In this document: positions 49,333 to 58,038 of the stretch, in pieces
Position numbering within the stretch: position 1 is the stretch's first letter
Layout: every line of letters begins with the position of its first letter
Assembly (NCBI GenBank): GCA_903847605.1
Contig: CAINED010000080.1
Location: forward strand, 85,574-149,573
From: an uncultured Hyphomicrobiales bacterium
GTDB taxonomy: Bacteria > Pseudomonadota > Alphaproteobacteria > Rhizobiales > Beijerinckiaceae
Length of the DNA stretch: 64,000 nucleotides
Direction of reading: 5' to 3'
Notes under the pieces: generated by a model
Told to the model about the DNA's origin: nothing
What the model saw: the letters and a program-made list of their open reading frames with translations, nothing else
Database searches by the model: none
Translations under genes and position numbers: made by a program

Positions 49333-50352
49333 CTATTCCTTATGCCCCGTCAGCTTGCGCAGCCGCGCCGCCAAGTCAGGCGCGATGTCCGCCGATTTCG
49401 TGACGAAGCGCTGCAGCTCTTCGCCGGACATCGGATTGAGATCGAGGCCGAGTTTCGCGATATCGCCTTTGAAACCCTCGTCTTCCATTGTGGCCATGAA
49501 CGCCTTGCGCAAATCGGCGATGCGCTCGTGTGGTTGTCCCGGCGGCGATAGCAGAGCGCGCCCGATGCGCGAATTGCCGGCGACGAGTTCGATCAGCATT
49601 TTCTCTTCATCGTTGCGCGCAAGATCCGTCACGACAGGCACGCCCTTGAGATCGGCATGCGCGTCGACTGCGACTTGAAGCAACAGGTTGACCTTCCGGT
49701 CGCGCAGCCAGTCCGGCTTTTCCGAACGCAACACGGGGAAGGGCTGCGCCATGCCATGCACTTCGCCCTGTTCCATCGCGAGGCGAGCCTCGTTCGGCCC
49801 CTTGTACCCGGTGAGGATGCGGAACTTAACGCCGAGCTGGTTCTGCATGAAGGTGAAGAGAATGCGCGAATTTTCGCCAGGAGACGAAACGATCAACTCC
49901 TTGTCGAAAGCCTCCTTGATATTCTGCACCGGCGCTGTGTGCCAGGCGTAGAGTACCGAAGCATTGTCGGAGATGCGGCCGATCCAGTTAAACCTCGTCA
50001 CGTCGGCGCGCAGTTGCGGCGATCCGAGCACCTGCGTCAGCGCCATCGCCTGATCGACCATGCCGAGCACTGTGCCGTCCTTCGGCGCGATATTGTAGAT
50101 ATGGTTGGCCGCAATGATCGAAGCCGCGCCCTGCATGTTCTGTACGACCGCCTGCGGATTGCCCGGCAGATGCTTGCCGATATGGCGTGCGACTGCTCGG
50201 CTGTAGGAATCGTAGCCGTTGGCCACGGCAAAGCCGACGACGAAAGTCAGCGTCTTGCCTCTGTAGTATTGCGCCGCCTCTTGCGCGTGCGCGCCGATAG
50301 CGCACAGGGCGAGAGCCAGCGGCGCGATGCAGGTCCGAAATATCCTTTGCAC
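49333..50352 (-). CDS. Bug-like periplasmic solute-binding protein
   Basis: 339 residues. The signal peptide (TCIAPLALALCAIGAHAQ) is followed by YYRGKTLTFVVGFAVANGYD, NMQGAASIIAANHIYNIAPK, MAQPFPVLRSEKPDWL and AIAADLAARLRKLTG-like ends. The fold appears to be the Bug/TctC type but in a divergent subgroup often found beside aromatic degradation genes. Start GTG 50352, with GGTAGGAAC upstream. It converges on the FAD hydroxylase with a 3-base gap. Transporter membrane subunits are not in the window. Confidence 0.87.
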   Translation of the reverse strand: MQRIFRTCIAPLALALCAIGAHAQEAAQYYRGKTLTFVVGFAVANGYDSYSRAVARHIGKHLPGNPQAVVQNMQGAASIIAANHIYNIAPKDGTVLGMVDQAMALTQVLGSPQLRADVTRFNWIGRISDNASVLYAWHTAPVQNIKEAFDKELIVSSPGENSRILFTFMQNQLGVKFRILTGYKGPNEARLAMEQGEVHGMAQPFPVLRSEKPDWLRDRKVNLLLQVAVDAHADLKGVPVVTDLARNDEEKMLIELVAGNSRIGRALLSPPGQPHERIADLRKAFMATMEDEGFKGDIAKLGLDLNPMSGEELQRFVTKSADIAPDLAARLRKLTGHKE

Positions 50353-50525
50353 GTTCCTACCCTTTTGTTCGTTCGAACATTCGCCCGCAATGCTGCGACT
50401 GTCCAGTCTTGCAAGCTTCGGTCCCCGGCGGGGTCTTAAAGCCCGGCTTGTGCGGGGGCACACGGTATCAAATTCGACGGCGTGATGTGGTGGCTTCAAG
50501 TCCAATGGAGCGAGAGGCCGCCACG

Positions 50526-50945
50526 GTGAATACGAAATTCCTGCTTTACATCGTCCTGCTCGCCGCGTCGGCGCCGGCTCTGGCCTGCGGTCCCGCGCCC
50601 GCTCCCAAACCCGTTGCCATGCTCGCCGCCGATGCGCACGCCGATGGGGAGCGCGTGCGAGCATATCTCGGTGACCACGACAAGCTGGTCGTGGCCCGCC
50701 TCAAGGCGCCCGGATTTGTACGTGGCGCGGCGCTTGAACAGGAACTGACGCCGGAAGCGCGCGAAAAAGCGACGGCGCTGCTGGTCGAAAGCTCTCGCCT
50801 GCTTTCGAACGGCGGCGCAAGTCAGGCCGAACAGGCGCGTCACAAGGCGAAGCAGGCGTTGGCAGTCGTCGGCGTGCATGAATTTGCCGTTATTTTGGGC
50901 TGCCGCGTTCCGCGCAAGACCAGCGCAAGTTTGAGGGGGCAATGA
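50526..50945 (+). CDS. Small secreted protein of unknown function, first of a pair
   Basis: 139 residues: signal peptide TKFLLYIVLLAASAPALA, with mature start CGPAPAPKPVAML. A helical, charged mature section follows (LEQELTPEAREKATALLVES and QAEQARHKAKQALAVVGVHE). The start is GTG 50526. Cysteine occupies the first mature position, but the preceding ALA is a poor lipobox, so a lipoprotein is possible but not supported. Its stop overlaps the start of the next, related gene as ATGA. Confidence 0.68.
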   Translation: MNTKFLLYIVLLAASAPALACGPAPAPKPVAMLAADAHADGERVRAYLGDHDKLVVARLKAPGFVRGAALEQELTPEAREKATALLVESSRLLSNGGASQAEQARHKAKQALAVVGVHEFAVILGCRVPRKTSASLRGQ

Positions 50946-51373
50946 TGAAGAAGTTCGTCCTCGCTGGCGCTCTCTTGCTTGCAGCGGCTTTACCGGCGCT
51001 TGCATGCGGGGGCCAGAGCGATCTCGTCGACAATGTGAAAGCACAAGTCGCGAGCATCGACGCCTATCTGCAGAACCCGCAAAAATTGCAGGCGGACAGG
51101 CAGGCGGGAAAAGGCGGTGCGGAGGTGTCAGGGGTCGACGTTGCGACGCTGTCCCGCGTGCGCGCATTGCGCAAGCAAAGCAGCGACCTGCTCGCGCAGG
51201 CGCTGGCCCAGCGTGCGAAGACCGGCCAGAGATCCCCGCTCGCCGCCCGGCAACTTCAGGCCGCCAACGAGAAGTCCGGTGAGGCGCTGCTGGCTCTCGG
51301 CGTTCCCCCCGTCATACAGCCCGGTGCGCCCATGCGCTGCGGCGCGCCGCGCGGCAGTTCGCCCGCCTCGTGA
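50942..51373 (+). CDS. Small secreted protein of unknown function, second of a pair
   Basis: 143 residues: signal peptide KKFVLAGALLLAAALPALA, with mature start CGGQSDLVDNVKAQVASIDA. A helical section (VRALRKQSSDLLAQALAQRA and QLQAANEKSGEALLALGVPP) and a C-terminal CGAPRGSS follow. The layout (ALPALAC-G start, then helices ending LxVxGV/LGVPP) resembles the preceding gene, suggesting divergent paralogues. ATG 50942 overlaps the upstream stop. No family recognised. Confidence 0.7.
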   Translation: MMKKFVLAGALLLAAALPALACGGQSDLVDNVKAQVASIDAYLQNPQKLQADRQAGKGGAEVSGVDVATLSRVRALRKQSSDLLAQALAQRAKTGQRSPLAARQLQAANEKSGEALLALGVPPVIQPGAPMRCGAPRGSSPAS

Positions 51374-51409
51374 ATTGCGCGTCGGGGCAGGGCGGTCTAA
51401 ATCCGGCCC

Positions 51410-53161
51410 ATGAACCAGACCCAAAGTCCCGCCAATCGCCTCGTCATATCTCTCGCGCAAATCGATTGCGTCGTCGGCGACATCGTCGGCAATGCCGCCC
51501 GCGTGCGCGAGGCGCGCAAGATGGCTGCGTCGCAGGGCGCCGACCTCGTGATGTTCTCCGAGCTCTTCATCGCGGGCTATCCGCCCGAGGATCTCGTGCT
51601 CAAGCCGGCGTTCCAGGAAGCCTGCCGTGCGGCGCTGGAAGACCTCGCGCGCGAAACGGCGGATGGCGGCCCGGCCGTTCTCATCGGCGTTCCCTGGGCA
51701 GAGGAGGGCCGCTGCTATAACGCGGTTGCGCTGCTCGACTGCGGGCGCATCTCCGCCGTGCGCTTCAAGGTCGATCTGCCGAATTACGGCGTCTTCGACG
51801 AAAAGCGGGTCTTCGCGCAGGGGCCGATGCCGGGCCCGATCACCTTTCGCGGCGTGCGCCTCGGCGTCCCGATCTGCGAAGACATCTGGGGCGAAGACGT
51901 TGTCGAATGTCTCGTCGAGACCGGGGCGGAAATCCTGCTCGTGCCGAACGGCTCGCCCTACTGGCGCGGAAAGCATGACGACCGCACGGCTGTCGCGGTC
52001 GCGCGCGTGAGCGAAAGCGGCCTGCCGATGATCTATCAGAACCAGGTTGGCGGACAGGACGAACTCGTATTCGATGGCGGCTCTTTCGGCCTGCATCGCG
52101 GTGGTGGTCTCGCCTTCCAGATGCCGGCCTTTACAGAGGAAGTGACGCGCACGGTCTGGGAGCGGCGCGAGGGCACTTGGGTCTGCACGGAAGGGCCGAA
52201 GGCTATCGTGCCTGAAGGCGACAAGGCCGATTACATCGCCTGCATGACGGGCCTGCGCGACTATGTGAACAAGAACCGTTTTCCCGGCGTGGTCATGGGG
52301 CTTTCCGGTGGCATCGATTCGGCGCTCTGCGCCGCGCTCGCCGTCGATGCGCTCGGCGCGGATCGCGTGCATTGCATCATGCTGCCCTATCGCTTCACGT
52401 CGAACGAGTCCCTCTCCGACGCGCAAGGCTGCGCAGCGGCGCTGGGCGTGCGCTACGATATCCTGTCGATCGCGCCGGCCGTCGAGGGGCTGGAACAGGT
52501 GCTCGCGCCGATCTTCAAGGGCCGTGAGCGCGACGTCACCGAAGAGAACCTGCAAAGCCGCGCGCGCGGCACATTGTTGATGTCCGTTTCCAACAAGTTC
52601 GGGCCGATGCTGGTGACAACAGGCAACAAGTCCGAGATGAGCGTCGGCTATGCGACGATCTATGGCGACATGAACGGCGGCTATAATCCGATCAAGGATC
52701 TCTACAAGATGCAGGTCTTCCGCCTGTGCCGCCTGCGCAACGAATGGAAGCCGGACAACGCGAAGGGGCCCGTTGGCGTCGTTATGCCCGAAAACATCAT
52801 CGTGAAGCCGCCGACAGCCGAATTGCGCGAGAACCAGAAGGACCAGGACTCGCTGCCCGAATATGAAGTGCTCGACGATATCCTCGAATGTCTCGTCGAG
52901 AACGAGATGCGTGTGAGCGACATCGTCGCCCGCGGCCACGATATCGAGGTCGTGAAGAAAGTCGAGCGGCTTCTCTATATCGCAGAATACAAGCGCCGCC
53001 AGTCCGCGCCCGGCGTGAAAGTGACGAAACGCAATTTCGGCCGCGACCGTCGCTATCCCATCGTCAATCGCTTCAGGGACGAGGGAAAACCGATTGCAGC
53101 GCCGGACCCTTCCATCGCGCCGAAGAAGATTGCCGGCGGAGCGGAACGGTTCGAGGAGTAG
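51410..53161 (+). CDS. nadE: Glutamine-dependent NAD+ synthetase
   Basis: Final step of NAD biosynthesis. 583 residues in two domains. The N-terminal nitrilase-like glutaminase has the Glu-Lys-Cys triad in VMFSELFIAGYPPEDL, RFKVDLPNYGVFDEKRVF and GVPICEDIWGEDV. The C-terminal ATP-dependent synthetase has the PP-loop VVMGLSGGIDSALCAALAVD, LVTTGNKSEMSVGYATIYGD and IVKPPTAELRENQKDQDSLP. ATG 51410 is near the start of the conserved region. It is the only gene on the plus strand between the secreted pair and the catabolic region. Confidence 0.97.
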   Translation: MNQTQSPANRLVISLAQIDCVVGDIVGNAARVREARKMAASQGADLVMFSELFIAGYPPEDLVLKPAFQEACRAALEDLARETADGGPAVLIGVPWAEEGRCYNAVALLDCGRISAVRFKVDLPNYGVFDEKRVFAQGPMPGPITFRGVRLGVPICEDIWGEDVVECLVETGAEILLVPNGSPYWRGKHDDRTAVAVARVSESGLPMIYQNQVGGQDELVFDGGSFGLHRGGGLAFQMPAFTEEVTRTVWERREGTWVCTEGPKAIVPEGDKADYIACMTGLRDYVNKNRFPGVVMGLSGGIDSALCAALAVDALGADRVHCIMLPYRFTSNESLSDAQGCAAALGVRYDILSIAPAVEGLEQVLAPIFKGRERDVTEENLQSRARGTLLMSVSNKFGPMLVTTGNKSEMSVGYATIYGDMNGGYNPIKDLYKMQVFRLCRLRNEWKPDNAKGPVGVVMPENIIVKPPTAELRENQKDQDSLPEYEVLDDILECLVENEMRVSDIVARGHDIEVVKKVERLLYIAEYKRRQSAPGVKVTKRNFGRDRRYPIVNRFRDEGKPIAAPDPSIAPKKIAGGAERFEE

Positions 53162-53249
53162 CTTGCGGGCGCTTCAGTAAGTAAAGAAGCGCTTTGTCTT
53201 GTCAGTATAATTTCAATCGGGGCGCTGGAAAGTTTCCAGTTTTCTTCTG

Positions 53250-54287
53250 TCAGCTGCGAATGGACTCCAGCTCCTCCAGCACTTTCATCGCCTGCAGGCC
53301 CGCGGCATCGGAGACGATATCGAGCTGCTTGTGCCCTGGCATCATGTCCATGTTGGCCTGTTGCGCTTCGAGGAGGACGACATCTTCCTGGAAGGTCGCG
53401 AAGGTCTGCTCGAAAATGAACTCCGCGAGATCGGGCGGGCAGGCCTCGGGATCATAGGCGAAGCCGACGAAATAATTCGTTGTCGTCTCGGTTTCCGGTG
53501 TTACCGAATGCATGGAATGACGGTCGAGAATACGCGCATTGCTGCGGGGCTGGTCGATGCCCGGCAGCGGCGGCTCATGTCCCGCCTCGATCACGCCCGT
53601 ATGGAATTCGAAGGATGACGGCGCCATGAAGTCGATGGTCTGCCAGCGATTGACATTGCCTTCGAACCCGCCCGCCTTCTTGTAGGTGGGCGGCGGTTCG
53701 ATATCGTACATCTTGCGTGCGAGACGAACATTGTTGCCGCTTCGCGTGACGGCGACCTTCGCGTCCTTGATGACGCCTTCGCTGCCGATGGTGCGCGGAT
53801 GAACATAGGGCAGATGCGCCATGTTCAGGAGATTGTCGATGATGAACTTGTAATTGCATTTGACGTAGAGATGGCCTGTGCGCGCCTTCCAGCCCTCACG
53901 CACGAACCAGGGATAGGCCGGAATGCGCGAGGTATCCGCCTCGGCGGCATCGCCCATCCAGATCCATACCCATTCGGCATGTTCCGCGACCGCGTAAGTT
54001 TTCACCTGCGCATTTTGCGGAATGCGCGTTTGTTCGGGAATGAAGCGGCACTTCCCGGTCTTGTCGAATTTCATGCCGTGATACAGGCACTGCAATGTGC
54101 CGTCCTCCTGCACACTGCCCATAGAGAGCGGGACCTGCCTGTGGATGCAGCGGTCTTCCAGTGCCGCGACGTCACCATCCGGGGTTCTGAAAAGCACAAC
54201 GGCCTTGCCGAGGATGATGCGGCGTAGGGGCGTGCTGCCGAACTCGCCGCGCGTGCCGGCGACGTACCATTGGTCCTGCAGGAACAT
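53250..54287 (-). CDS. Rieske-type oxygenase alpha subunit (VanA-like), copy 1
   Basis: 345 residues. The N-terminal Rieske [2Fe-2S] domain (ALEDRCIHRQVPLSMGSVQE, then LQCLYHGMKFD: C-x-H ... C-x2-H) is followed by the mononuclear-iron catalytic domain, with IIDNLLNMAHLPYVHPRTIG supplying the two histidines. The C-terminal half resembles vanillate O-demethylase oxygenases, which act on methoxy-aromatic acids. ATG 54287 is preceded by GGGGAGGCACATC. It stands apart from the tandem pair at 55.8-58.0 kb and is more diverged from them than they are from each other. No VanB-type reductase is nearby. Confidence 0.93.
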   Translation of the reverse strand: MFLQDQWYVAGTRGEFGSTPLRRIILGKAVVLFRTPDGDVAALEDRCIHRQVPLSMGSVQEDGTLQCLYHGMKFDKTGKCRFIPEQTRIPQNAQVKTYAVAEHAEWVWIWMGDAAEADTSRIPAYPWFVREGWKARTGHLYVKCNYKFIIDNLLNMAHLPYVHPRTIGSEGVIKDAKVAVTRSGNNVRLARKMYDIEPPPTYKKAGGFEGNVNRWQTIDFMAPSSFEFHTGVIEAGHEPPLPGIDQPRSNARILDRHSMHSVTPETETTTNYFVGFAYDPEACPPDLAEFIFEQTFATFQEDVVLLEAQQANMDMMPGHKQLDIVSDAAGLQAMKVLEELESIRS

Positions 54288-54400
54288 GATGTGCCTCCCC
54301 ATGATTTTCGCTGATTTTGGACTTTTGGCGCGAGGCAGGCAAGGGCGGACGATTTGGGGCCAGCGATCAGGCTGAGGCAGCGGCAGAATCCTGCGCCCCC

Positions 54401-54436
54401 GCGAAAACAAGAAAGGCTGCCATCAGGCAGCCTTTC
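54401..54436 (-). terminator. Strong hairpin terminator ahead of Rieske gene 1
   Basis: A perfect 11-bp stem (GAAAGGCTGCC/GGCAGCCTTTC) with a 4-nt loop is followed on the minus strand by TTGTTTTCG. It lies about 25 bases after a small ORF and 115 bases before the start of the minus-strand Rieske gene, so it can either end a short transcript or act as an attenuator. Confidence 0.8.
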
Positions 54437-54459
54437 CATTGTCGAACCGTATGGGCCCT

Positions 54460-54552
54460 TCAGAGCTCAACCGCGCCGCTCACGCGTAGCGGGATCCCCC
54501 GAGCAAAGGAGGGATCGAGTTCCCTGAATATGTTGGCCACGGTATCTGACAA
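54460..54552 (-). CDS. Possible small ORF with strong ribosome site, before a terminator
   Basis: The minus strand carries AAGGAGGTGA, an almost perfect anti-16S match, at about 54562-54573. Behind it, TTG 54552 would open a 30-residue frame (DTVANIFRELDPSFARGIPL, ending GAVEL) with gene-like third-position GC. GTG 54560, at the ideal 6-base spacing, opens another frame of 26 residues ending GGSRYA. The first frame is favoured on codon use, the second on spacing. Either peptide is followed by the hairpin at 54401-54436. The rest of 54288-54809 shows nothing I can name. Confidence 0.4.
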   Translation of the reverse strand: MSDTVANIFRELDPSFARGIPLRVSGAVEL

Positions 54553-54809
54553 TGAGACACTGGTCACCTCCTTTCTGCTTGGTTGACGACGAGGCGAATG
54601 TACGGCTGATTCGGTAAATAGGCCAGTACCAGGTATGTCGTCGCTCTGTCGTAATTTCAGTCGGCGCGCCGTCATCGCAGGCAGCCAGCCCAATTCACAA
54701 GCAGGGCGTTTGGGTCTAGGCTGTCGGCAAGCAACTTTTCGTTAATAACCGGCGGCAGCGTGTGCGACAGCTTCGCGCAAGCCGCCGAAAAGAGCAGGGG
54801 TGGAACGGC

Positions 54810-55679
54810 ATGAGCGCTCAACGCTACAATCGCGCCGAACAGGATCTCGGCAACATCGTCGAACTCGGTCACGTCAACAACCGCATTCCCGACCAGCGCC
54901 TTTCGACGCTCTTCTACATTTCCGGCCTCGGCCTGACGCGTGATCCCATCCTCATGACGTCGACCGATAACATGTGGGTTAACGTCGGCAAGAGCCAGTT
55001 TCACCTGCCGACTGGTGAAGCCGTCACCGCGCCTTGCACACGCACGGGTCTCGTCATCGAAGGACGCGAGGCGCTGTTGGCGCGCCTGTCGAAGGTGAAG
55101 AAAGAGCTGGACGGCACGAAATTTTCATTCCGCGAAACCAATGACGGCGTCGATACGACATGCCCGTGGGGCAATCGCATCACCGTGCATGAGCCTGACC
55201 GCGAGCGCTTCGGCCCGGCGCGTCTCGGCATGGCCTATGTCGAGTTCGAGGCGCCGCGCGGCACGTCGCAGGGCATTGCGCGTTTCTACCGTGAGATGAT
55301 CGGCGCGCAGGCCAACGCCGCAATGGACGAGCGTGGCGAGCACGCCCGCATCGAGGCCGGCCACCACCAGGCCCTCATCTTCCGCGAGAGCGACAAGCAG
55401 AATGTCGTCAACAAGACGCATCATGTCATGATCTTCGTCTGCGATTTTTCGGGGCCGCATGGTCGGCTCGATGCGCGCGGCCTCGTCTCCGAGGAGAGCA
55501 ACGAGGCGCAGTATCGTTTCGAGGACATCGTCGATCTCGAAACCGGTAAATCGCTCTACGTCATCGACCACGAGGTACGTTCGATGAAAAACACGATGTA
55601 CGGGCGCCACCTCGTCAACCGCAATCCCCTGCAGACGGCGCGGGATTATGTCGCTGGCTACGATTTCGCCGACGCGTAA
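54810..55679 (+). CDS. VOC-superfamily two-domain protein
   Basis: 289 residues: NIVELGHVNNRIPDQRLSTL and FYISGLGLTRDPI open a first VOC module, and RFGPARLGMAYVEFEAPRGT a second, ending with YVIDHEVRSMKNTMYGRHLV. The pattern of histidines and glutamates resembles extradiol-dioxygenase-like or glyoxalase-like VOC enzymes, but the ligand positions cannot be aligned with confidence by eye. It lies in the middle of the Rieske region, divergent from copy 1 and 151 bases before copy 2, and its codon use is similar to theirs. A role in aromatic metabolism is inference. Confidence 0.78.
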   Translation: MSAQRYNRAEQDLGNIVELGHVNNRIPDQRLSTLFYISGLGLTRDPILMTSTDNMWVNVGKSQFHLPTGEAVTAPCTRTGLVIEGREALLARLSKVKKELDGTKFSFRETNDGVDTTCPWGNRITVHEPDRERFGPARLGMAYVEFEAPRGTSQGIARFYREMIGAQANAAMDERGEHARIEAGHHQALIFRESDKQNVVNKTHHVMIFVCDFSGPHGRLDARGLVSEESNEAQYRFEDIVDLETGKSLYVIDHEVRSMKNTMYGRHLVNRNPLQTARDYVAGYDFADA

Positions 55680-55830
55680 GCGCAAAACTTCGCCGTAGCT
55701 TTGTGGACGAATCCCAACCGTGGGACGTCCGGCGGCAAACCGCTGGCGATTGCCTCCCTGCACGGTCCGCATTACCATTGCACCGCAAGTTTGATACCGG
55801 CCGCCGCCGGTTCGGGAGGAGTTTTCTCAG

Positions 55831-56904
55831 ATGGCACGCGAATCCGCCAACGCGCCATTTCTGCGCAATGCCTGGTACATCGCCTGCTGGGATCAGGATC
55901 TGGAAAAAGGCCCCTTCGCGCGCACCATCATGAACGAGCCGATCGCCTTCTTCCGCGATGCGCAGGGTAAGGTCGGCGCGGTGGAGGACCGCTGCTGCCA
56001 TCGCGGCGCGGCGCTTACCGATGGCCGCATCGTCGAGAACGGGTTGCAATGCGGTTATCACGGGCTCGTTTTCGATGTGAGCGGCAAATGCGTCGAAATA
56101 CCGGGGCAAGACGCCATCCCGCCGATGGCGAAGATTAAATACTATCCCGTTGTCGAGAAGCAGGAGGCCATCTGGATCTGGATGGGCGATCCCGCGCTTG
56201 CCGACGAAAGCAAGATCATCGACTGGCCGTTCCACAAGGGCGGAGCAACGCCCTTGCCGCACAAGAAGGGCATGCTGCCGTTCAAGGCGAATTACCTGAT
56301 GCTGGTCGATAACCTGATGGACCTGACGCATCTCGGCTACGTTCACTCGCGCACCATCGGCGGCAATCCGCTCCAGCATGTGAATGCGGAAATGAACGTG
56401 GAGCGCACCGGCAATGGCGTCAAATTCGCGCGCTGGATGATGGAGTCAAATCCGCCGCCGACCTATGTAAAAGCCGCTGGTTTCACCGGCAAGGTCGACC
56501 GCTGGCTCGAATTCGAATATCGCGCGCCGTGTCTCGTGCTGCAATATACCGGCGCCATCGACGCCGGAAAGGGCGCGAAGCAGAACCAGAACCAGCCGGG
56601 CTTCCACTCGCGCATCCTTCATTGCGCGACACCCGAGACCGATACGACCGCCTTTTATATATTCGCGGCGGCGAACGGTTACCGCACCGACGATCCGCAG
56701 GCGACCGAAGATTTCTACAACGAACTCATACCCACCTTCATCGAGGACGTGACGATGATGAGTCATCAGCAGAGCCGCATTGATCTCGATCCGGAAAGGC
56801 CGCTGATAAATATCAAGTCCGATGCGGCGCTCGTGCATGCACGGCGAGCCTTCTCTGCCGCCTATGAAGCGGAACAGAAACTTCGTCCGCAAGCTGCGGA
56901 ATAA
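55831..56904 (+). CDS. Rieske-type oxygenase alpha subunit, copy 2
   Basis: 357 residues: FLRNAWYIACWDQDLEKGPF, the Rieske centre VEDRCCHRGAALTDGRIVEN and LQCGYHGLVFDVSGKC (C-x-H ... C-x2-H), PVVEKQEAIWIWMGDPALAD, then the mononuclear iron site LVDNLMDLTHLGYVHSRTIG. VanA-like overall. Ribosome site GGGAGGAG before ATG 55831. The next gene is a close paralogue in tandem. Substrate unknown; O-demethylation or ring hydroxylation of an aromatic acid is likely. No reductase is present. Confidence 0.93.
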   Translation: MARESANAPFLRNAWYIACWDQDLEKGPFARTIMNEPIAFFRDAQGKVGAVEDRCCHRGAALTDGRIVENGLQCGYHGLVFDVSGKCVEIPGQDAIPPMAKIKYYPVVEKQEAIWIWMGDPALADESKIIDWPFHKGGATPLPHKKGMLPFKANYLMLVDNLMDLTHLGYVHSRTIGGNPLQHVNAEMNVERTGNGVKFARWMMESNPPPTYVKAAGFTGKVDRWLEFEYRAPCLVLQYTGAIDAGKGAKQNQNQPGFHSRILHCATPETDTTAFYIFAAANGYRTDDPQATEDFYNELIPTFIEDVTMMSHQQSRIDLDPERPLINIKSDAALVHARRAFSAAYEAEQKLRPQAAE

Positions 56905-56928
56905 CTTTGGAACCCGGGAGAACAAGCG

Positions 56929-57999
56929 ATGGCACGCGAGAACGCAAACGCCCCCTATCTGCGCAACGCCTGGTATGTCGGCGCATGGGATGACGAGCTT
57001 TCCAAGGGAATCCTCGCACGCACGATCATGGACGAACCGATTGCCTTCTTCCGCGATGCGCAAGGCAAGGTTGGCGCCATCGAGGACCGCTGCTGTCATC
57101 GCGGCGCGGCGCTCACCGACGGCAAGGTCGTCGAGAACGGATTGCAGTGCGGTTATCACGGCCTCGTCTTCGACGCGAAGGGGAAGTGCGTCGAGATTCC
57201 CGGGCAGGACTCCATCCCGCCCATGGCGCAGGTCAAACATTACCCCGTCGTCGAGCGGCAAGGCTTCATCTGGATCTGGATGGGCGATCCTGCGCTCGCC
57301 GACGAAAGCCAGATCATCGACTGGCCCTTCCACGACGACAAGAAGCTTTATCCCCATCGCAAGGCGTATCTGCGTATCAGGGCGAATTACCTGATGATGA
57401 TCGACAACCTGATGGACCTCACCCATCTCGGTTATGTTCATTCGAAGACGATCGGCGGCAATCCCCTTTCGCATGTGAGTGCGAAGATGGATGTCGTGCG
57501 GACCGAGAAGGGCTGCAAGCTCACCCGCTGGATGGAGAACGTCCTGCCGCCGCCGACCTATCTCAAGGGCGTGCCTTTCGCCGGCAAAATCGATCGCTGG
57601 CAGGAATTCGAATATGTTTTGCCGGGCAGTGTGTTGCAATGGTCGGGCGCGCTTGATGTCGGCAAGGGCGCGCGCGAGAACCGCGATCAATATGGCGTGC
57701 ATCTGCGCCTCTATCATGCGATTACGCCGGAGACCGAGAATTCCTCGCACTATCTCTTCTCGGTCGGCGCGCATTTTGCGCAGGATAATCCCGCAATCGT
57801 CGAAACGATCTTCAACGACACCTATCCGACATTCATCGAGGATGTGGAGATCATGAACAACCAGCAGGCGCGCATCGACATGGATCCGACGCGCCCGCTG
57901 CTCGCGATCAAGGCCGACAATGCCCTTCAGCAGGCGCGGCGCGTCTTCATGGCGGCCTACGAAGCCGAACAGGCGATGAAGCGTCAGGCTGCGGAGTAA
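56929..57999 (+). CDS. Rieske-type oxygenase alpha subunit, copy 3
   Basis: 356 residues, clearly paralogous to copy 2 throughout: YLRNAWYVGAWDDELSKGIL, IEDRCCHRGAALTDGKVVEN, LQCGYHGLVFDAKGKC, QGFIWIWMGDPALADESQII and MIDNLMDLTHLGYVHSKTIG. By eye well over half of positions are identical. Differences concentrate in the catalytic half (about residues 190-300), which lines the substrate pocket, so the two probably act on different compounds or form a mixed complex. It lies 24 bases after copy 2, with GGGAGAAC before ATG 56929. Confidence 0.93.
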   Translation: MARENANAPYLRNAWYVGAWDDELSKGILARTIMDEPIAFFRDAQGKVGAIEDRCCHRGAALTDGKVVENGLQCGYHGLVFDAKGKCVEIPGQDSIPPMAQVKHYPVVERQGFIWIWMGDPALADESQIIDWPFHDDKKLYPHRKAYLRIRANYLMMIDNLMDLTHLGYVHSKTIGGNPLSHVSAKMDVVRTEKGCKLTRWMENVLPPPTYLKGVPFAGKIDRWQEFEYVLPGSVLQWSGALDVGKGARENRDQYGVHLRLYHAITPETENSSHYLFSVGAHFAQDNPAIVETIFNDTYPTFIEDVEIMNNQQARIDMDPTRPLLAIKADNALQQARRVFMAAYEAEQAMKRQAAE

Positions 58000-58038
58000 C
58001 GCCATTCGTTTAAGCGGGCGTCATGTGGCGCCTGCTCG

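Noticed and set aside
51128..52939. 603-codon minus-strand open frame over nadE
   Set aside because: The plus-strand NadE has all catalytic motifs; the antisense frame has none.
54460..54580. PqqA-like or other RiPP precursor
   Set aside because: Neither possible frame has the Glu-x3-Tyr core of PqqA or a recognisable maturation gene nearby.
56446..58005. 519-codon minus-strand open frame over the Rieske pair
   Set aside because: It is antisense to two clear Rieske genes and follows their duplication, as a shadow would.
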